Source of the DNA: Hymenopus coronatus
Lineage: Eukaryota > Arthropoda > Insecta > Mantodea > Hymenopodidae
Assembly (NCBI GenBank): GCA_030762935.1
Contig: CM060896.1
Location: 12,825,001 to 12,889,000, forward strand
Length of the DNA: 64,000 bases
Direction: 5' to 3'
The first letter of the stretch is position 1; each line of letters starts with the position of its first letter. Positions 24,601 through 39,600 of the stretch are shown here, one piece after another. A model generated the notes under the pieces. The model ran no database searches, was not told the DNA's origin, and saw nothing but the letters and a program-made list of their open reading frames with translations. A program made the translations under genes and the position numbers.

Positions 24601-27600
24601 CTTGTCCATACAAACAAAGGAACTTCAGTCACATAGCAGCCAGCTTTTGACTATCACTTTAACCTATGGTACTCCCTGATTTCCCTTATACTTACAAGGA
24701 AGCAAGTAGTAAGGCTATTTCTGCTAATTTTTACTCGATTAGAGTGAGGTAAATAGAAGCATAAGCCTTTTAACAATACTTTGTTGCAGAGATGTAGAGA
24801 AAGTTATGTGAATGGAACACATCAAATGTTGTTGTATTCATTTTATAACAGACTGCTTCACTTCACACCGGATCTTAGGCTGCACAACAACCCTTTTGAA
24901 GCAAACAGGTTGATCTTTCACGCTGGGCTTTCGGACTGAAAAAGTTGGGCCAGCCGAGAATGGAACAATTTGCTCATATGCACGACCTCATTTGTTTCCG
25001 GGTATAGATGCTACAAAATATTTGATCATACCTCAATTCCATCAGTAAGAATTCTATCTTGCTCGCGCACGAGCCAACTTGCCCTAATCCAGATGCTGCA
25101 GTGATCGCCCTTTTGTACTTATAAGGATATACGTTTGAAATGTTGCATTTATGTTCTTGCTTTTTGCATTTCAGGTAGAGGAACTACCAGGGAAGCACGA
25201 ATAATAGGCGGAAACGAATGCTGCATACAGATCTTTCCATTCCAGGTACATGCATAGCTTTATAAACAACCTCTCACTGTTAAATCCCATGCACCTTCCT
25301 CGCAGACGGGGGTTTTCAACATGAACCACATCTGTCTTTCTCATACCTATAAATCTGTAATTAAATTATTTCTGCAAAGCTTTTAAAACGAAGGAATGAA
25401 AAATAAGATTTTCTGGGAATTGCTTGTAATAGCTACAAAAAATTAACGATAATGGGCAGAGAAAGTCTTGTGGGTGTAAAACATCACAGTATGTTCACAC
25501 AACAATTAAATATGGAGTAATGGTAGTCTGATGAGCAGTCGCCGGATGTCGTGACTTTCAACGCAACCCTGGAAAGGAACTCCCGTCCGACGCGGAGAAG
25601 CCTTCGAAACGTAAGCAGAAAGTTCTTTGCCTCCCGAAAGTCTACAGCCGTATATGAGTGAGAGAGTTCGCCACAGCCAGTAAATGAGCTCTGATATTGA
25701 ACAGTGAAGCAAGTTACACTCCTGACAAAAGTCACAAGAGAAGAAACGGCTGAGATCCAGGCTCAAGTAAGGACGCTGGGGATGATAGAAAAAGGAGCTA
25801 GCTATCACATCAACCTTGTTAATCTGAATGAATGCTGCGGTGAAAGACCATTTATAATTTCTTCTAGCCAATATGGACGATAACATTATGCTGTGGAAGA
25901 TCACAGGGAAAGTTTGTTAAAATTACTGGCAAAGAAAAGCAAGAAATGCGTCACGAAAATTAGAGCGATTAAGCCGGCGGTTAAACCTTCAAAATTTGAC
26001 GGCCTTTCGTTTTGGGTGGTGTTTAAGCGCTAATTTGAGGTCATTGCTACCCACAATGGATAGACGTCGACGATGAAGAAGACACCACTTTTGACAAGCA
26101 TCCAAAATTCTTGGTATTTACCCCGACATTGGCTCGGCTGGATCTCGGAAAGGAAGAATAACGCCTGGCCGCCCAGCTGAAGGGCAAGAGCGCAACAACC
26201 GGTTGAAACCTTACAAGAATTTCGCATGGAAGTGGAGCCACTGGCACGGATTTATCATCACACTTTATATCAAAAGGCATCCCAAGGGCAAGAACATGGG
26301 AGGTGTAACTTCAACACCACAACACCCACGGGGCTGCCCTCTTCATTAAATTAGCAACGGTGATAGCCGGATGAGGGATGCAAAAGACAGAAACCGGCGC
26401 AAACTACAAGTTAACCGACTTAGCAGCAGGTACCGGAAACTTACGTGCTGAATTTGGGAAACACCGGGCACCTAAGGGCAACTGTTAGCGAACAGGTAAA
26501 TTGCTAAGCACTAACTTGAGGAGGACCATGTCGGTAGAGTCACCGTATTTACTTCGCTTTACCTCAGAGCAGCAGGCGGGAAGACATAAACGCTCTTTCC
26601 CAAGGTCTGTGATAGGAGAACTGCAAAAATCGTATGAAGTTCACGGTGAAAGAAAGTTTTCAGTAGTACACACAAACCATCATTCAGTTGGAATGAAGAA
26701 ATCTCGAGACGGGTTCAGTTGGACATAGGACCGATTCTGCTAGATCTGGGAAACACTTGCCTTACACTCAGTCACTTACAACTTCAGTCGGTTAAGACGA
26801 TGAGCTCTTAGGAGTGAGCACTTACAACAGCATCTAGACATACGGTTGATCGTGCTGGATAAAGAATCTTGCGAACCACTTTTCTTATGCCCAGTCCGTT
26901 AGGACGATGAGATCTTGAGGAGGGCTCATTTGGAGTATCGAAACACAAGAACCTGCTGGATAAAATATTTGACGAACCTCTTGCTTGAGCAGATGTTGCC
27001 CCCAGAAGCTTGACATATAAGACTAAGTGGGCATAGTGGCACTTCCTGATCGTCACAGCGGTACGGGCTAAAGAGCATAGGACACGAAGAACTGCTTGGT
27101 CATGGAGTTCGTAGAAACGACAGATTGCGATATTACCAAATAGCACCTGTGTGTATACAAAATCTCGGAGAAGCTAAATTGCTATTGTTTGCATCTTGAA
27201 AGCAACATGGACAGAAGTACCAGCAATGCGACATCTGCGCGGCAAGTCGTGGTTACCAGCCGAATACAACAGAACTATGCCGAGCTCCGATAGAAGGAAT
27301 CTCCGTTGGCTAGCAGATCCTTTCTCAAGCACACACGCAGGAAATCACTATCTATTATAAGCTGTTGTCTTTGTCATCCTCTGACCGGCAGTTTACGCGA
27401 TTCCCAATTAAAAAGCTACGACTGTGGCAAACGCATTTCTTATGGTTTGGAATTCCCCGGGAGCTCCACAGTGATCAGTGGACATACATTTGAACCCATG
27501 TTTATGCGAGAAATACTTCAGCATCTCGAAACATACCAACCAGTACCACTGCTATTCATTTAGTCATACAGAATGGTGAAGAGTTGAGTAGCATATGTGA

Positions 27601-30600
27601 AAAGTGGTATCCTGGCTTAATGAGCATCAGTACATACAGGTGTCCAGTGGCATGTACGAGAGCTACATCTATCATGTGATCCGATGTGTGACGCCCCGGC
27701 TTCAGGGTGCCAGCTGACGGGCTAGAAAATATCTAGCACTGAACTTGGCAAGTGAGTGAATGGAGCCCTGCTATGACCGTCTGGGAACCTATGTCGGATT
27801 ACAGGAGGGTGACTTCGTGTAGCTATCGTTCCAGGAAGAGTAAAGGGACGTTCTTAGAACTGTCTGTGTAAAATAACCAACCGTAACAACAATGTAGTGT
27901 ACGGCATTAGGAACTGATTGACGGTGGTCCACCTTCTGCATATCTCGGTGATGATCCGAGGACGGAGCTATGTGAAGAACGTAACCGGAGGGTGTCGCTA
28001 CGCTAGGCCGGAGGAGAACTCCCAACTGAGGTAAGAACCAGGATAGAAGGTCCTGAATGTTTCGTGTTTCCAGAAAGTTCTGCAGCCATGTATAAGTTGG
28101 TAGTGATGCGACATGGAGAGCCAGAACTGTAGTCCAGATTTCGACACTCCAGCGAGTTACAAAAGGCTACTTCGCGTTCTACTGCTACTAGCAAAGGAGT
28201 CAAGTAGTAGCACAACAAATATGATGGTTTTGATATAAACTCTTCCTAATATGAAAGATAAACCACTAGAAAGTGCTGTTTATTTCAGGACCTTAGATTC
28301 ACTCGTTTTGCGAAATAACACACCTTCCCCCTTTAGGTTTGTTTGACGGCGGTTGGTGATTTCTGCACAACAGCAGGAAGCGTCAGTGGCAAATTTCCCT
28401 ATCGATCCTGACTGGCATACCTCGCTCCCATCATTATCAAGTTGTATTCCTCACTCATGTCCCTCTCTCAAACTATCTATTTCCAAATAAAACCGTTGAT
28501 ATGGACATCGTTTCAAGACAATCTAAAGATATATTGTGTTTTACAAAAACATAATTTTGTGTCCAATCAGCTAGAGCGTTAACACCTGAATATTATATCT
28601 ATTCAATAGGTTTTAGGCTGTTTTTTTATGTCTTTTGGTTGTTTGTTTTTTAACTTTTAAACTTATATTATATATTACTAACTCTAAACTAATAATTTAA
28701 GACTTTTCTATAAATACTCAACACTTTTATCCAGCAATTTTTACTTTCTCTATACGCACTATGTACACCCTAAAACTCCATACCGAGATTTCAACGGAAA
28801 TACATGGTTTGAGGCCCCCTTAAATATAAAAAAGCATTTTCAAAAAAGGTCCACGTGTGTGTGTCCATGTGTCCCCGAGTCAGTGTATACGTGTGTCTGT
28901 GAACACGATAACTCAAAAACGAAAAGTCGGTAAAATACCAAATTTGATATTTAAGTTCGGTACCTTCCAGGGATGCGACACAAAGATTTTGAGAAAAATC
29001 CCCCCACGCCAAACTACCCATTACACGAGACTTTTTTCGAAAATATTGACTTTCTCAAAAATGGCTCTAACAATTTTGATTAAAATATCGTACATTAAAG
29101 ATATATAAACGACAAATAAAATGAATATCTTGAATTTTCTGGGAATAGCTTCTGAACACTGGTTTATTCTGGAAGAATTGTACGGAACTTTGCATTATTG
29201 CTAAACCATAAGAGATGGACAAAACTTAAGACACAAAAATGTAGAACACGTAAAAACATACAATTTATATTATACAATTTTTTTTCGTGGAGTTGATCGT
29301 TTTTGAGATATTCCTTGTTTTTGGTTTTACCTTTAAAAAACATACTTTTCTCATACGAGAATTTGTCAACTCCTGTCCATACCAACAAAGGAACTTCAGT
29401 CACACAGCAACCAGCTTTTGACTATCCCTTATTTTGCTTCTACTTAAAAGGAAGCAAGTAATGAGACTATTTCTGATAATTTGTTCTCGATTAGCAGGAA
29501 GTAAATAGAAGCATTAACTCTTTAACAATAATTTGTTGCAGAGATGTAGAGAAAGTGATGTTTCAAAATCGCAAATAATGATGCACAGACAAGAGTTTGC
29601 TTAGCAAGGAAATTGTAAAGTCTAGTTTATGTTTCTAATTGAAATCTGTACACGTGTTAAGTAATAAAGCGTAACGAGTGTATTACAAATAATTAATTGC
29701 TTGCAGCTTTTGAATTTGGCACATTTTGCTAAATGCGCTGCTAAATTCTTATTTTCGACCACTTCAACGAGCGGTGTTCTATTAATATTGTAAACCCTTT
29801 TTGGCTTTTCCTACAGATTTAGAGATGATGAATGGGGCCTTCCATATTATGCTTAACGTTAGTATAATTTGACATCATCAGTAAATATTGGCATTTTTTA
29901 ATGTTTAACATGGCGTTTCAGGACACATAAAATACATAAATAAAGAAAAGTCATCGCTCACAATGTAACTAATATACTATGTAACGAACGTTTAGCTTGC
30001 TATCAACGTTCGGGTTCGAGCCGATATCGTACATCCAGCACCTTGTTCTTCTTCCCTGCCGTTTTTACTTTCTCTGCCAGGTACATATAGCTTAGGTAGA
30101 GAAGCTACTATATCCAGGAAAAAAAATCTCTATTGAAATTTCACCAAAAATGCATGATTTGAGGCCTCTGTATACGAATAAAGAATTTTAGAAACAATTG
30201 TTTATGAACAGCATAACTCGAAAACGAAATGCGCGATGAATTCTAAGTCTAAACGTCATATTGACATGTATATGTTGAGTTGTCGGGGAACAGCCTCTGA
30301 AGACCTCTTCATCCTGCATGGCTTTTGTGTAACGGCGAACGTAAGAAATAGAATCTTAATACCAAAAATGGAGATTTCATTTAAGCACACATTTATATGA
30401 AAAATATGCTTGTTTTGGGGTTAACTATTTTCGGAATGTTCCTTCAATGGTATAGAATTTTGAAATGTGTATACTTTTACGAAATGGGAAGTCGTTATGC
30501 GTGTTTATCTCTTCTTTCTGTTTTACTTTTCTTAACACGTATATGCAAATGTACATAGTGGATAGAGAATATTTTGTATTCTACCTAAAAATAATTGATA

Positions 30601-33600
30601 CTGATTTTTCACCGGAAATACATTCATGATATCCCATGAATAAGGAAAGCATTTTACAAAGATGTCCACGTGTGTCTCTCTGTGGGCAGCATAGATCAAA
30701 AACGAAAAATCGGTTAAATACGAAACTTGGGATTCAAATTTAGTATTTCCGAACAATGCGACAGGAAGATTTTCAAGAAAATCGCCCCACCCCCAAATAT
30801 CCCTTACATGGAACATTTTTCGAAAATGTTGATTTTCTAAATCTGCCTCTAACCATATGTTTAAAAAGTTTTCCTGACAAACGAAATGTATGTCTTGAAT
30901 TCTCTGGGAATAGCCTCTATAGAGCTCTTCATTCTGATGACTTCTACTTAAATTTTGTATAACTGGCCAAACGTGAGAGAATTACAAAAAACTTCCCGCA
31001 CATAAAATGTAGAGCTCGTTAAAACATTCAGTTCATGTCATATACATTTTTTCCCTTTCTTTTTTATAGAGTTAACTGTTTCCGAGACATTCCGAGTAGA
31101 GTTATGGGTTTAAGTTTTAAGGTACTTAAACTCTTCTCAAACATGAAGGATCTCTTTTTTATATCTCTTTTGTTTACTCTTGGGTGAATACTGAACTGAA
31201 TTTCAATTGTCTTTCATAGCGATCAGCTTTTAAAAGATCACTTTCGCTTTAACCTATGTATTTCGTTGTCTCCCTGCTACTTACAAAAAAGCAACAAGAC
31301 AGTTCTTCTAAAGTTTGTCACAAATAAATGGCGTGTTATTTATGGACGCCCTTAACTGCTGTGGTTCTCAGCGTCCCGTTCTATACTGGGCGTGAAAGAT
31401 CGCTTAATTTTGCTCAGAGGACTCTCTATCAGGCTTGTGGTTCTTTAACGTGCCGTAAATCTACGACATGGGACCAACGGCTTTACTTCCCTTCCCATGC
31501 TAAGGATTTTTACACCCGAAAAAAATCCATCGTCCTCCGCCGGGTTTGAACCCGCGACCTTGGTATTCATATACCCAAGGTTAGCATGGTAACCGTTACA
31601 CCACGGAGAACGACAGATGATGTTTGTCATGATGTAGATAACAAAAATAATCTTTTGTATCAAACATTTGTTTGCAGAAGAGCTATTATTAAGAGACGAG
31701 GAGACCCTATACAGTTTTATATATGATTAGATTATTTGAGTTAAAAAGTAATTTAAATTATTGTAAAGTTTATTTAATTGGAAGATTAAAAGAAGCCAGA
31801 AAAAGTCATGTAGATAGAATACGTCACACTTTTTTTATCCTGTCATGGTCAATCAAACAAAACGAAATTTAAATTCCATAGCATAGCCACCACTCTTAAA
31901 TACTTGATCCGTTGTGGCTAATACCAATCCCTTTGTAGCTGTAAGGAAATGTGATATGAAACCACTTCTGCTACATTTATCTCAGTTAGCATGAAGAAGA
32001 TAGAAGATAAAACATTTGTAGGAGTGTGGATTTAAAATGCCAAATGAAAACAAACATATTAGAACTAAGATTTTACTTCTAACAATAATTACATCTAATT
32101 TTGAGAGAATCGTGATATGCAGCTCTAACCCTTGTTTGATTTTTCCCAGGCATACCTGCAAGACAGTGAAACCCCTTTCGACGGTTGTGGAGCAACGATT
32201 ATCCACGAGAATTGGGCACTAACTGCAGCTCACTGTGTCGAAAAGTGAGTTGCTTTTGACTTTCTTCTAAATTGGCTATAGTAAGTAGTTTTGTTTGCGA
32301 ACAGCATAACTCCAGTAGATGAAAGAGGGGAGGAGGGCGTAGAAACAATGCCTTTGACTGCTGAAGAGAATGTGCAACTGCTGGAAGTTATCTCAGGCAA
32401 CAGAGGTTGTCCGTGCAAAAATGGGAAGGCAGCAGGTATAGTCAGCTGGGTTCTTCAAGAGTTTAATAAAATAACGTATTTGTATACAATTAGCTTATAT
32501 AAAATATTTGAAGGGGAAGAATATCCAGAAACATGGAAAACCGCCACTATCCAAGCTTTCTACAAGGGCAAAGGAAATTACAGCAGTCCAAGAAATTACG
32601 GGCACCTCGCGGCCCTCTATATTTGGAAAAATTCAAGTAGAATGTTATACGAAAGTTCAGTATCTTCCAAGAATTCGACATAAACTAAACTTTACGTAGA
32701 ACATTCACGATACTGTGAATTTGTCCAGTTTACAATCTCACATCCCTACCACGTTTCCTTCAGAGGTATAATGAAAGAAACAACCAAAACCATTGTCCTC
32801 CAAGTAAATGTCGAAAACAGCACTCTACGTTTCTCGCTTGGAGAAAATACTCAACTTTCTTTTTCTGACGAGAGGTAGTGTGTAAAGTTCTCGAATAATC
32901 AACAATGTTCTCCCATAGAAAACAAAACCGGGCCTGTTGACCGTGGTCCACTGGGCTTCACCGCTTGTTCCCCAGACGTTTCGTCTGCGTCTGCGGCAAG
33001 CATCTTCAACGGCGTATACATCTCCGTGGCCTCTCAGTAGCGACTGGTACGTTGTCAGTATATAAGCCGGCCGCTCCAGACAACGTAGCAGTCGCGGAAA
33101 TGTATACGCCATTGAAGATGCTTGCCGCAGACGCAGGCGAAACGTCTGGGGAATAAGGGGTGAAGCCCAGGGGACCACGGTCTACAGGCCCGGTTTTGTT
33201 TTCTATAAGTAATTCTAACACTGGCCGTGAAAGCCTTCGAATTTTAATGTTCTCCTAGATTCTTATCTCGCCAGTTATGTGTTACGCAGGTCTGTTTCGT
33301 GGCCTTTTATATACAATTTCTATTTTGATTAAAGTATCGTATTGCATTTCTTATATTTACCTGATAAATAAAATAATAAGGTCCCAGTATGCTGAGCCTG
33401 ACCTCTTTTTACAGACTTGGGGAAAGGAATTGTAGAACTTAGGGACGAATATCATGATGTAAAGCTAATAATAATGGGCGATCTGAATGTTAGGATAGGA
33501 CAAGAAAATATTAAGACCAAAAAGGGGATGTAGAAATCCAGGTAGAAGCAGCAAAAACTCGGTCAAAAATGCAAAGGGGGAATGAGTTATTATTGTTTTG

Positions 33601-36600
33601 CGGCCCCTTAGAAATAAGGAACGGAAAATATGATTCAGATATGTCAGGAGAGGTAGCACTCGTGCGCACAAACGGGTGCAGTGTCATTGACTACATTCTC
33701 TGCCGTTAGTACACAATTTTAATGTCGAAAACAGATTTGCCTCTAATCATTTTCCACTGATAATGACTCTAAAAATATCTCAGCTAAATTCTAATGCAAG
33801 GGATGATGCTTTGATGGCATTGCTTAAATATAGAAAGAGAATTTCATTTGGGCTTAAAAAAAACGAAACTGAATCTGTAGATGTACAATTATCATTTTTA
33901 AATCAGAGTGTTTTATTATATATCGTATATATGAAGGGTTTAAATGGTAACACTACAGAAAGCCACTGCACAGATGATGATAAGAGGGGTAATAAATCAA
34001 GCTGCCCAACGTTAAGTAATTGATACAATGATCAATGTAAAGTTGCGAAAAAATCAGCTGTATCTTTGTTGGGTAAAGAAGAGAGGGAGAGAGGAACGAA
34101 AATTTTCTAGAAAATTTTAAAGTAGAGTTGGGTCAGGTAGTTGAAAACGGGGATGTTAGTGACATCTGGAAGGTAATTAGGCACATCCGAAAGCAAAAGT
34201 AACAAACAAGTAGGTATTCCTGCTGGGAATGGATGAAACCGAATAAATTTGTCCATGAAAGAGGGGAGGAAGAGTAGAATCAATTACTTAGGCTGCTGAA
34301 GAGAATGTGGAACTGCTGGATCACGAAATTATCACAGACAACAGAAGTTGTCCCTGCAAAACTGGGAAGGCAGCAGGTATAGAAGCCTTGACAGTTGTGT
34401 TCTTCAAGAACTCTCTAGAAGTTATTAATAAAATGCTGTATTTGTATACAATTAGCTTATATAAAACATTTGAAGAGGAAGAATACCCGGAAACATGGAA
34501 AGCCGCCATTATCCAACCCCTTTACAAGGGCAAAGGCAATTACATCCGTCCAAGAAATTACAGGGATATCTCGCTGCTCTCTATATTTGGAAGAAATTAA
34601 ATAGGTTGTGATATGAAAAATCTAATGCTGGGTCATGACATATGATAAGATTTCTAAATTTCAAGCGGGATTCTGAAAATGTTTTCGACTACTGACAATG
34701 TTTTTGCTCTAAAACTATAATTTATGATAATTTAAGAAATAAAGAGGGTAAGGTTCATACAGTTGTTGTAGATTTTAGAATGGCGTTTGATACTTGGAAC
34801 GTAGTGCTCTCTGGGTTAAATTAATATGTAAAGGACTTTCCGGGAAAGTGGCTCCAGCACTCAAGGCAATGTATAGAAGCTAAGTTGTTACCAAGACTGA
34901 TCCGCACAGTACCTCAGAATGCAACATAGAGCAGAGGGCAGTTAAACAAGGCTGCATATTATCTCCGCTACTTTTTAATTGATTTATTCATGACATTGTT
35001 AATATGATGCTAGAAGAAGACATGGATGCACCGACAGTTGAAAGCGAAAATATACCAATTCTTTTGTACGCAGATGACCTTGCTATTCTTCTAAAACAAT
35101 AAATGGTTTGCAATCTGGTTTAAATGCACTGCGACGATTTTGTAGACAATGAGGCATGGAAGTAAATATTGTTAAAACTAAAACACACTGATTTAAAAAT
35201 GATAATTGTAAGGTCAGCAGCAAAAGTGGACATATGAAGAGAAACTCACTCAAAATCTTTAACATTTCGATTATCTAGGAGTAAGGTTTGACATGGCAGG
35301 AAAATGCCACAGGGACGCAGAGTTTGTAAAACACAAAGGGATTGGACAACTTTCTAAAATACTGAGGCTGTTCACCCGCATACCAGACATGCCAGTAAAA
35401 CATTGTAAACCATATATGAGGCAGTGGTTACTCTTTATTACTATATGGAAGTTAGGTATGGGAATGGGAGAGGGAGTAGGCCGCGCCGTGGCCTAGTGGC
35501 TAGACCACTCGCCTCTCACCTAGATGGGCCGGGTTCGATCCCAAACGATCGCATGTGAAATTTTTGGTGCACAAAGCGGCGCAGGGGCGGGTTTTCTCCG
35601 GTTGTCCGGTTTCCTCTGCCTACGCATTCCATCGGTTCTCCATCTTCATTTCATGTATCACCGGTGTCTTCGACTGCGGTGCCATGGTAGTAAAGACGGG
35701 CGTTAAACACTATCAAAAAATGAGTATGGGTAGATAATGTAAATAAAACACATTGTAGTTTCTGGAAACGTATTCTGGGTTTGGGGAGCTGCACTTCTAA
35801 CTACGGAGTTCTTCCTGAGATACGATGCTGGGAAAATGCTGTATATGCTAAAAATAAATGTACTTAGATACTGGCTGAATAATTAAAAGTGACCAAACAG
35901 CTTTGAGAGCAATATGTTTTCGGCTCAAATGAATAACATAGATAATCCAAAATTGTGGACTGTGGGGGTAAAAAATTGGCTTACACAATGTTTGAAAAGG
36001 AATAACGAAAATAAATGGATATAACGACGTGATAAAATTAAAAAGATGACTATGCGGGAAATAGAATTTGAATGTAGAAAAACATCGTTATTGGAGCTCC
36101 AAAATTCAATATAAATTGGGTGGGGTAAAGAAGCATATATGCTAGACTTGGGTATAAAACAGAGGGTGGGAGTAGGAGGGTCAAAAGCTCGTAACATAGT
36201 GGATGATGACTGTAGGAGGATTTGCCTATTATGCGGGGATCAGAAAGACCGGCCACCTATTTTGTGTGCAGATTAAGAGTGTTAAGACAAAACCATTACC
36301 GGGAATTATTAGTTCAGCTTCCAACAGACGGAGGACAGCGTGCTGGGACTTAATCCTAAAAAACCAAAAACTGGCCTAGCCTGGGCACAATGAAAGTAGA
36401 TTCTACAGTCAAACGACCCATACAACAGGTGATGCAATTGATGTACCTAATTATTATGCACTTAATAAATTCTATTTCTTCTGATAAATAAAATGCCGAT
36501 GGGTTTTTTCCTAAATGCAGATTTTCTACCAAAGTCTGTGGGTTATTATACATTCAGAAACAAATTAGTACAAATAGTATACAATATAAATGAGGCAAAA

Positions 36601-39600
36601 TTTATTAGACGAAAATATAGAACTCTTTAAACCACCTAATTTATTTTAAATGTTTTTTGTTGTTGCAGCAGCTTTTTCCGCTCTTATTTTAGCAAAGAGA
36701 TTGCCTCGCCTTCTACGAATATTTTTACTCTTCGCCTCGGCACTCAACTATAGTCTCCGAGCACTCTGTCACAAGTAATCTCTTTAAGATTCAGATTTCT
36801 TTATTCGAAATGTGGCCTCGTGCCTGTACATTTGGGCCCGGCTTGCAGGCTTAAAATTTCATGAAATTATAATTTATGTATTCATACAGATAGCCTTTTG
36901 GGCTTGCTGTAACCCATTCAGGGACCGGCTTTAGGTCACCGAGAACAGTTGACTTCAGTATGTTTTATTGTTGTTTGATTCACCAACTCACTCACTCACA
37001 CACACACACATGCGCGCGCGCGTACGCGCATTCCACTTACACCGACACTAAACAGATATACACTTCACTATTTACATTTCCGCTGTTTAGCTGAGCGGCA
37101 AATAGGAAACTCAGTTTTGTTTGACGCCATGCTTGGCGGCCTCTGCCGTAGTTGTGGTTGGCCTGAGACCGTTGGGATGGGCTGGGCGCCGACTGACCTC
37201 TTCTTTTTTTTTTTACCGTGGAGGGGGGAAATGCAATACACATTCAACCCCCAGCCGAAGTGCAATGGCTGGGAGGATATGTGGGACTCTCCGCTTCCTC
37301 ATGCGGCATACCCACTAGAAAAGACCCTCCACGTTATAACAGTAGTTTGTTATGAATATCGTGGCTTAGCGCGGTTCCGCTGATGCACCCGCGTTAGTAG
37401 AAGAAAGTTGGAATGCTGCCGCACGTTGTGCGGGAGCAGGTAAAAGGTTATTTCTAGGCTGACAGCCATGGAACCTGGCTGCAACCTAGGGAATGGAAGT
37501 GATATTTGGAAGGAAATTAAGGGTGGAATTTGAGGAGAGAGTAGGACGTAGAAAACTTACGGATTATATCTGCTTCGGTATTGCTCAGCGTAGCTCCCAG
37601 ACGTCTTCCATTGGGTTCATGGCCGAGGATCCCCTGGCCATGCGTGCCCCTCAGCCTGTATAGGAGGAGGAGTGGTGTTGGGCTGCTGTAGTCTTGATTG
37701 GAACAGCTCAGCAGAGTAAGCAGCTTGCTGCAGGAGGACCTGCCTCAGCGGCTGCATGAGGGCGTCGATCCTGGTGGACAGGTTGGCGGCTGTAGTCTGC
37801 TGGCTGGTGGCTGCTGCGGCGTTAGAAGCTTGCAATTCCTGCAGCTTCTGTGTGAGGAGGCTGCATGTCTCTTCCAGGGCAGCTAGTCGAGAGCCGACGT
37901 TCAGGATCTCCGCGTGGAGGTCCTGAATGGCTTCTCGCGTCGCTGCGTTTGTTGAGAGTGCAGGTGGTGAGGCCTCGGTGGTTGTTGTCTGCGGTGGTGT
38001 GGTGCGGCGGGCAGGAGGTGGTGAAGAAGTGCTGCTCCTTGGGTAGAGAGGGCACTGGGCTTGCCCGGTGAAGTGTCTTGTGCTACGACAGGTGACACGG
38101 AACCGGCGGCGACGGCGGAGATCAGCTCAGTGCACTCGGTGATGTTGGTGTTGGTACCACAGTAGTGGTACCGCGGCGGTGATGTGCAGACTTCAGCTGC
38201 GTGTCCGAAGGCACAGCAGCGTCGGCAGGGCCGGTGGCGTTCTTGTCGACTAGCCTCGACGACCAGAAGTCGCCCTAATAAGGTCAAACCTGACGCCAAG
38301 GTAGCTTCCAATCAGCCTGGTCCTGCAACTCCAGGCGAACAAGCGGCGTTGGCCCCCGGTCGCAGTATATGCGGGTGGCCCTCAAGCAAGAAGGCCACCG
38401 CGATTGCACGGCGGGGAGCAGATGCCGGGTGGAAAGGTCCCGAGGGACCCCCCGTACCACGGCACTGAACCGGTGTGGCGGCGTCGTGGAGCTGGGTGGA
38501 GGTGTCGGTGACGGCGGTGATGGCTGCATTTGCGGCGAGACTGCGGTGGTGGCCGGCGGCGAAGCAGGGCTTGCCGCGACCGGTGGCGTCGGAGATTCTA
38601 CCTCCTCGGCGGCTGCCGGGGAAGTGGCGACGGTTGCTGCCTTAGCAGCGGCGACTCTGCGGAGTCTCTTCTTCGCCATGTTGACAGCTCGAAGATCAAG
38701 CTCTTTTTCCTCGCCAGCTCACTCTTATACCGTCGTCCCTTTCCGGAACGCTCTCAGAAAGAGCTTGTTTACTGCGTCATTACTGCACATGTTCTTATGA
38801 TACATGGTAGGCAGACAGCTGCAACAATCCAAAGAAGTGCCTAGAACCACTGGCACACACGCACAAAGCGTTTGTTTACTGGGCCAAAATTCTACGTGTT
38901 CCCTACATCTAATGGATTAGATGCACAGCATTTGCTTACAAGGATATAATTCCAAGTGGTGGAAACCTACAATAATGCAAGGAAGTTTCCGCAGCTGTGG
39001 CAAGAGCACACAAAGCTTTTTTCTTCCTTTTTTTTTTTTTTTTTTTTTTTGTGCCATTACTTCCACTAAATCGCAAATAGGGTTTACTGGGTCTTTATTG
39101 CACGTGTCCCTATCTAAGCTTGGCAGACACTTATAGCACCCTAAGGAAGTTTCCAAAACTTCAGGAAGACCCCCACCAAACATTTATTTATTCGGTCATA
39201 AATACACGTATTCCTCTTAAATAAGGTTGACGGATATATTAGCACTTCAAGGAAGTTTCCAAAACCGGAAAAACACACAAACCGCTTATTTATTCAACCA
39301 TTATTGCATGTGTTCCTTTTATAAATGGATGACAGACATGTGTAGCAATGCAAAGAAGTTCCCAAAATTGCAGGAAAGCACACAGAGCATTTGTAACTGG
39401 GCTATTTTTGCATGTATTCTTATTATCAAAGGATGGCAGATATTGCAGCAATCCAAGAAAGTTCCCAAAAGTGCAGGAACACGCATACTAAGAGTCTGTG
39501 TATTGGATCATTATTACACATGTTCCTATTATTTAAGTAAGAAACATGTAGCAATCCAAGGAAGTTCCCAAAACTGCTGAGGAACACACAAAGCATTTGT

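Noticed and set aside
29990..30060. Pol III B box (GGTTCGAGCC) suggesting another SINE
   Set aside because: No A box or body shared with the SINE families seen here.
31550..31612. tRNA gene
   Set aside because: A/B boxes belong to a SINE head: the sequence runs on into the SINE body shared with three other copies. Same for 35479-35550.
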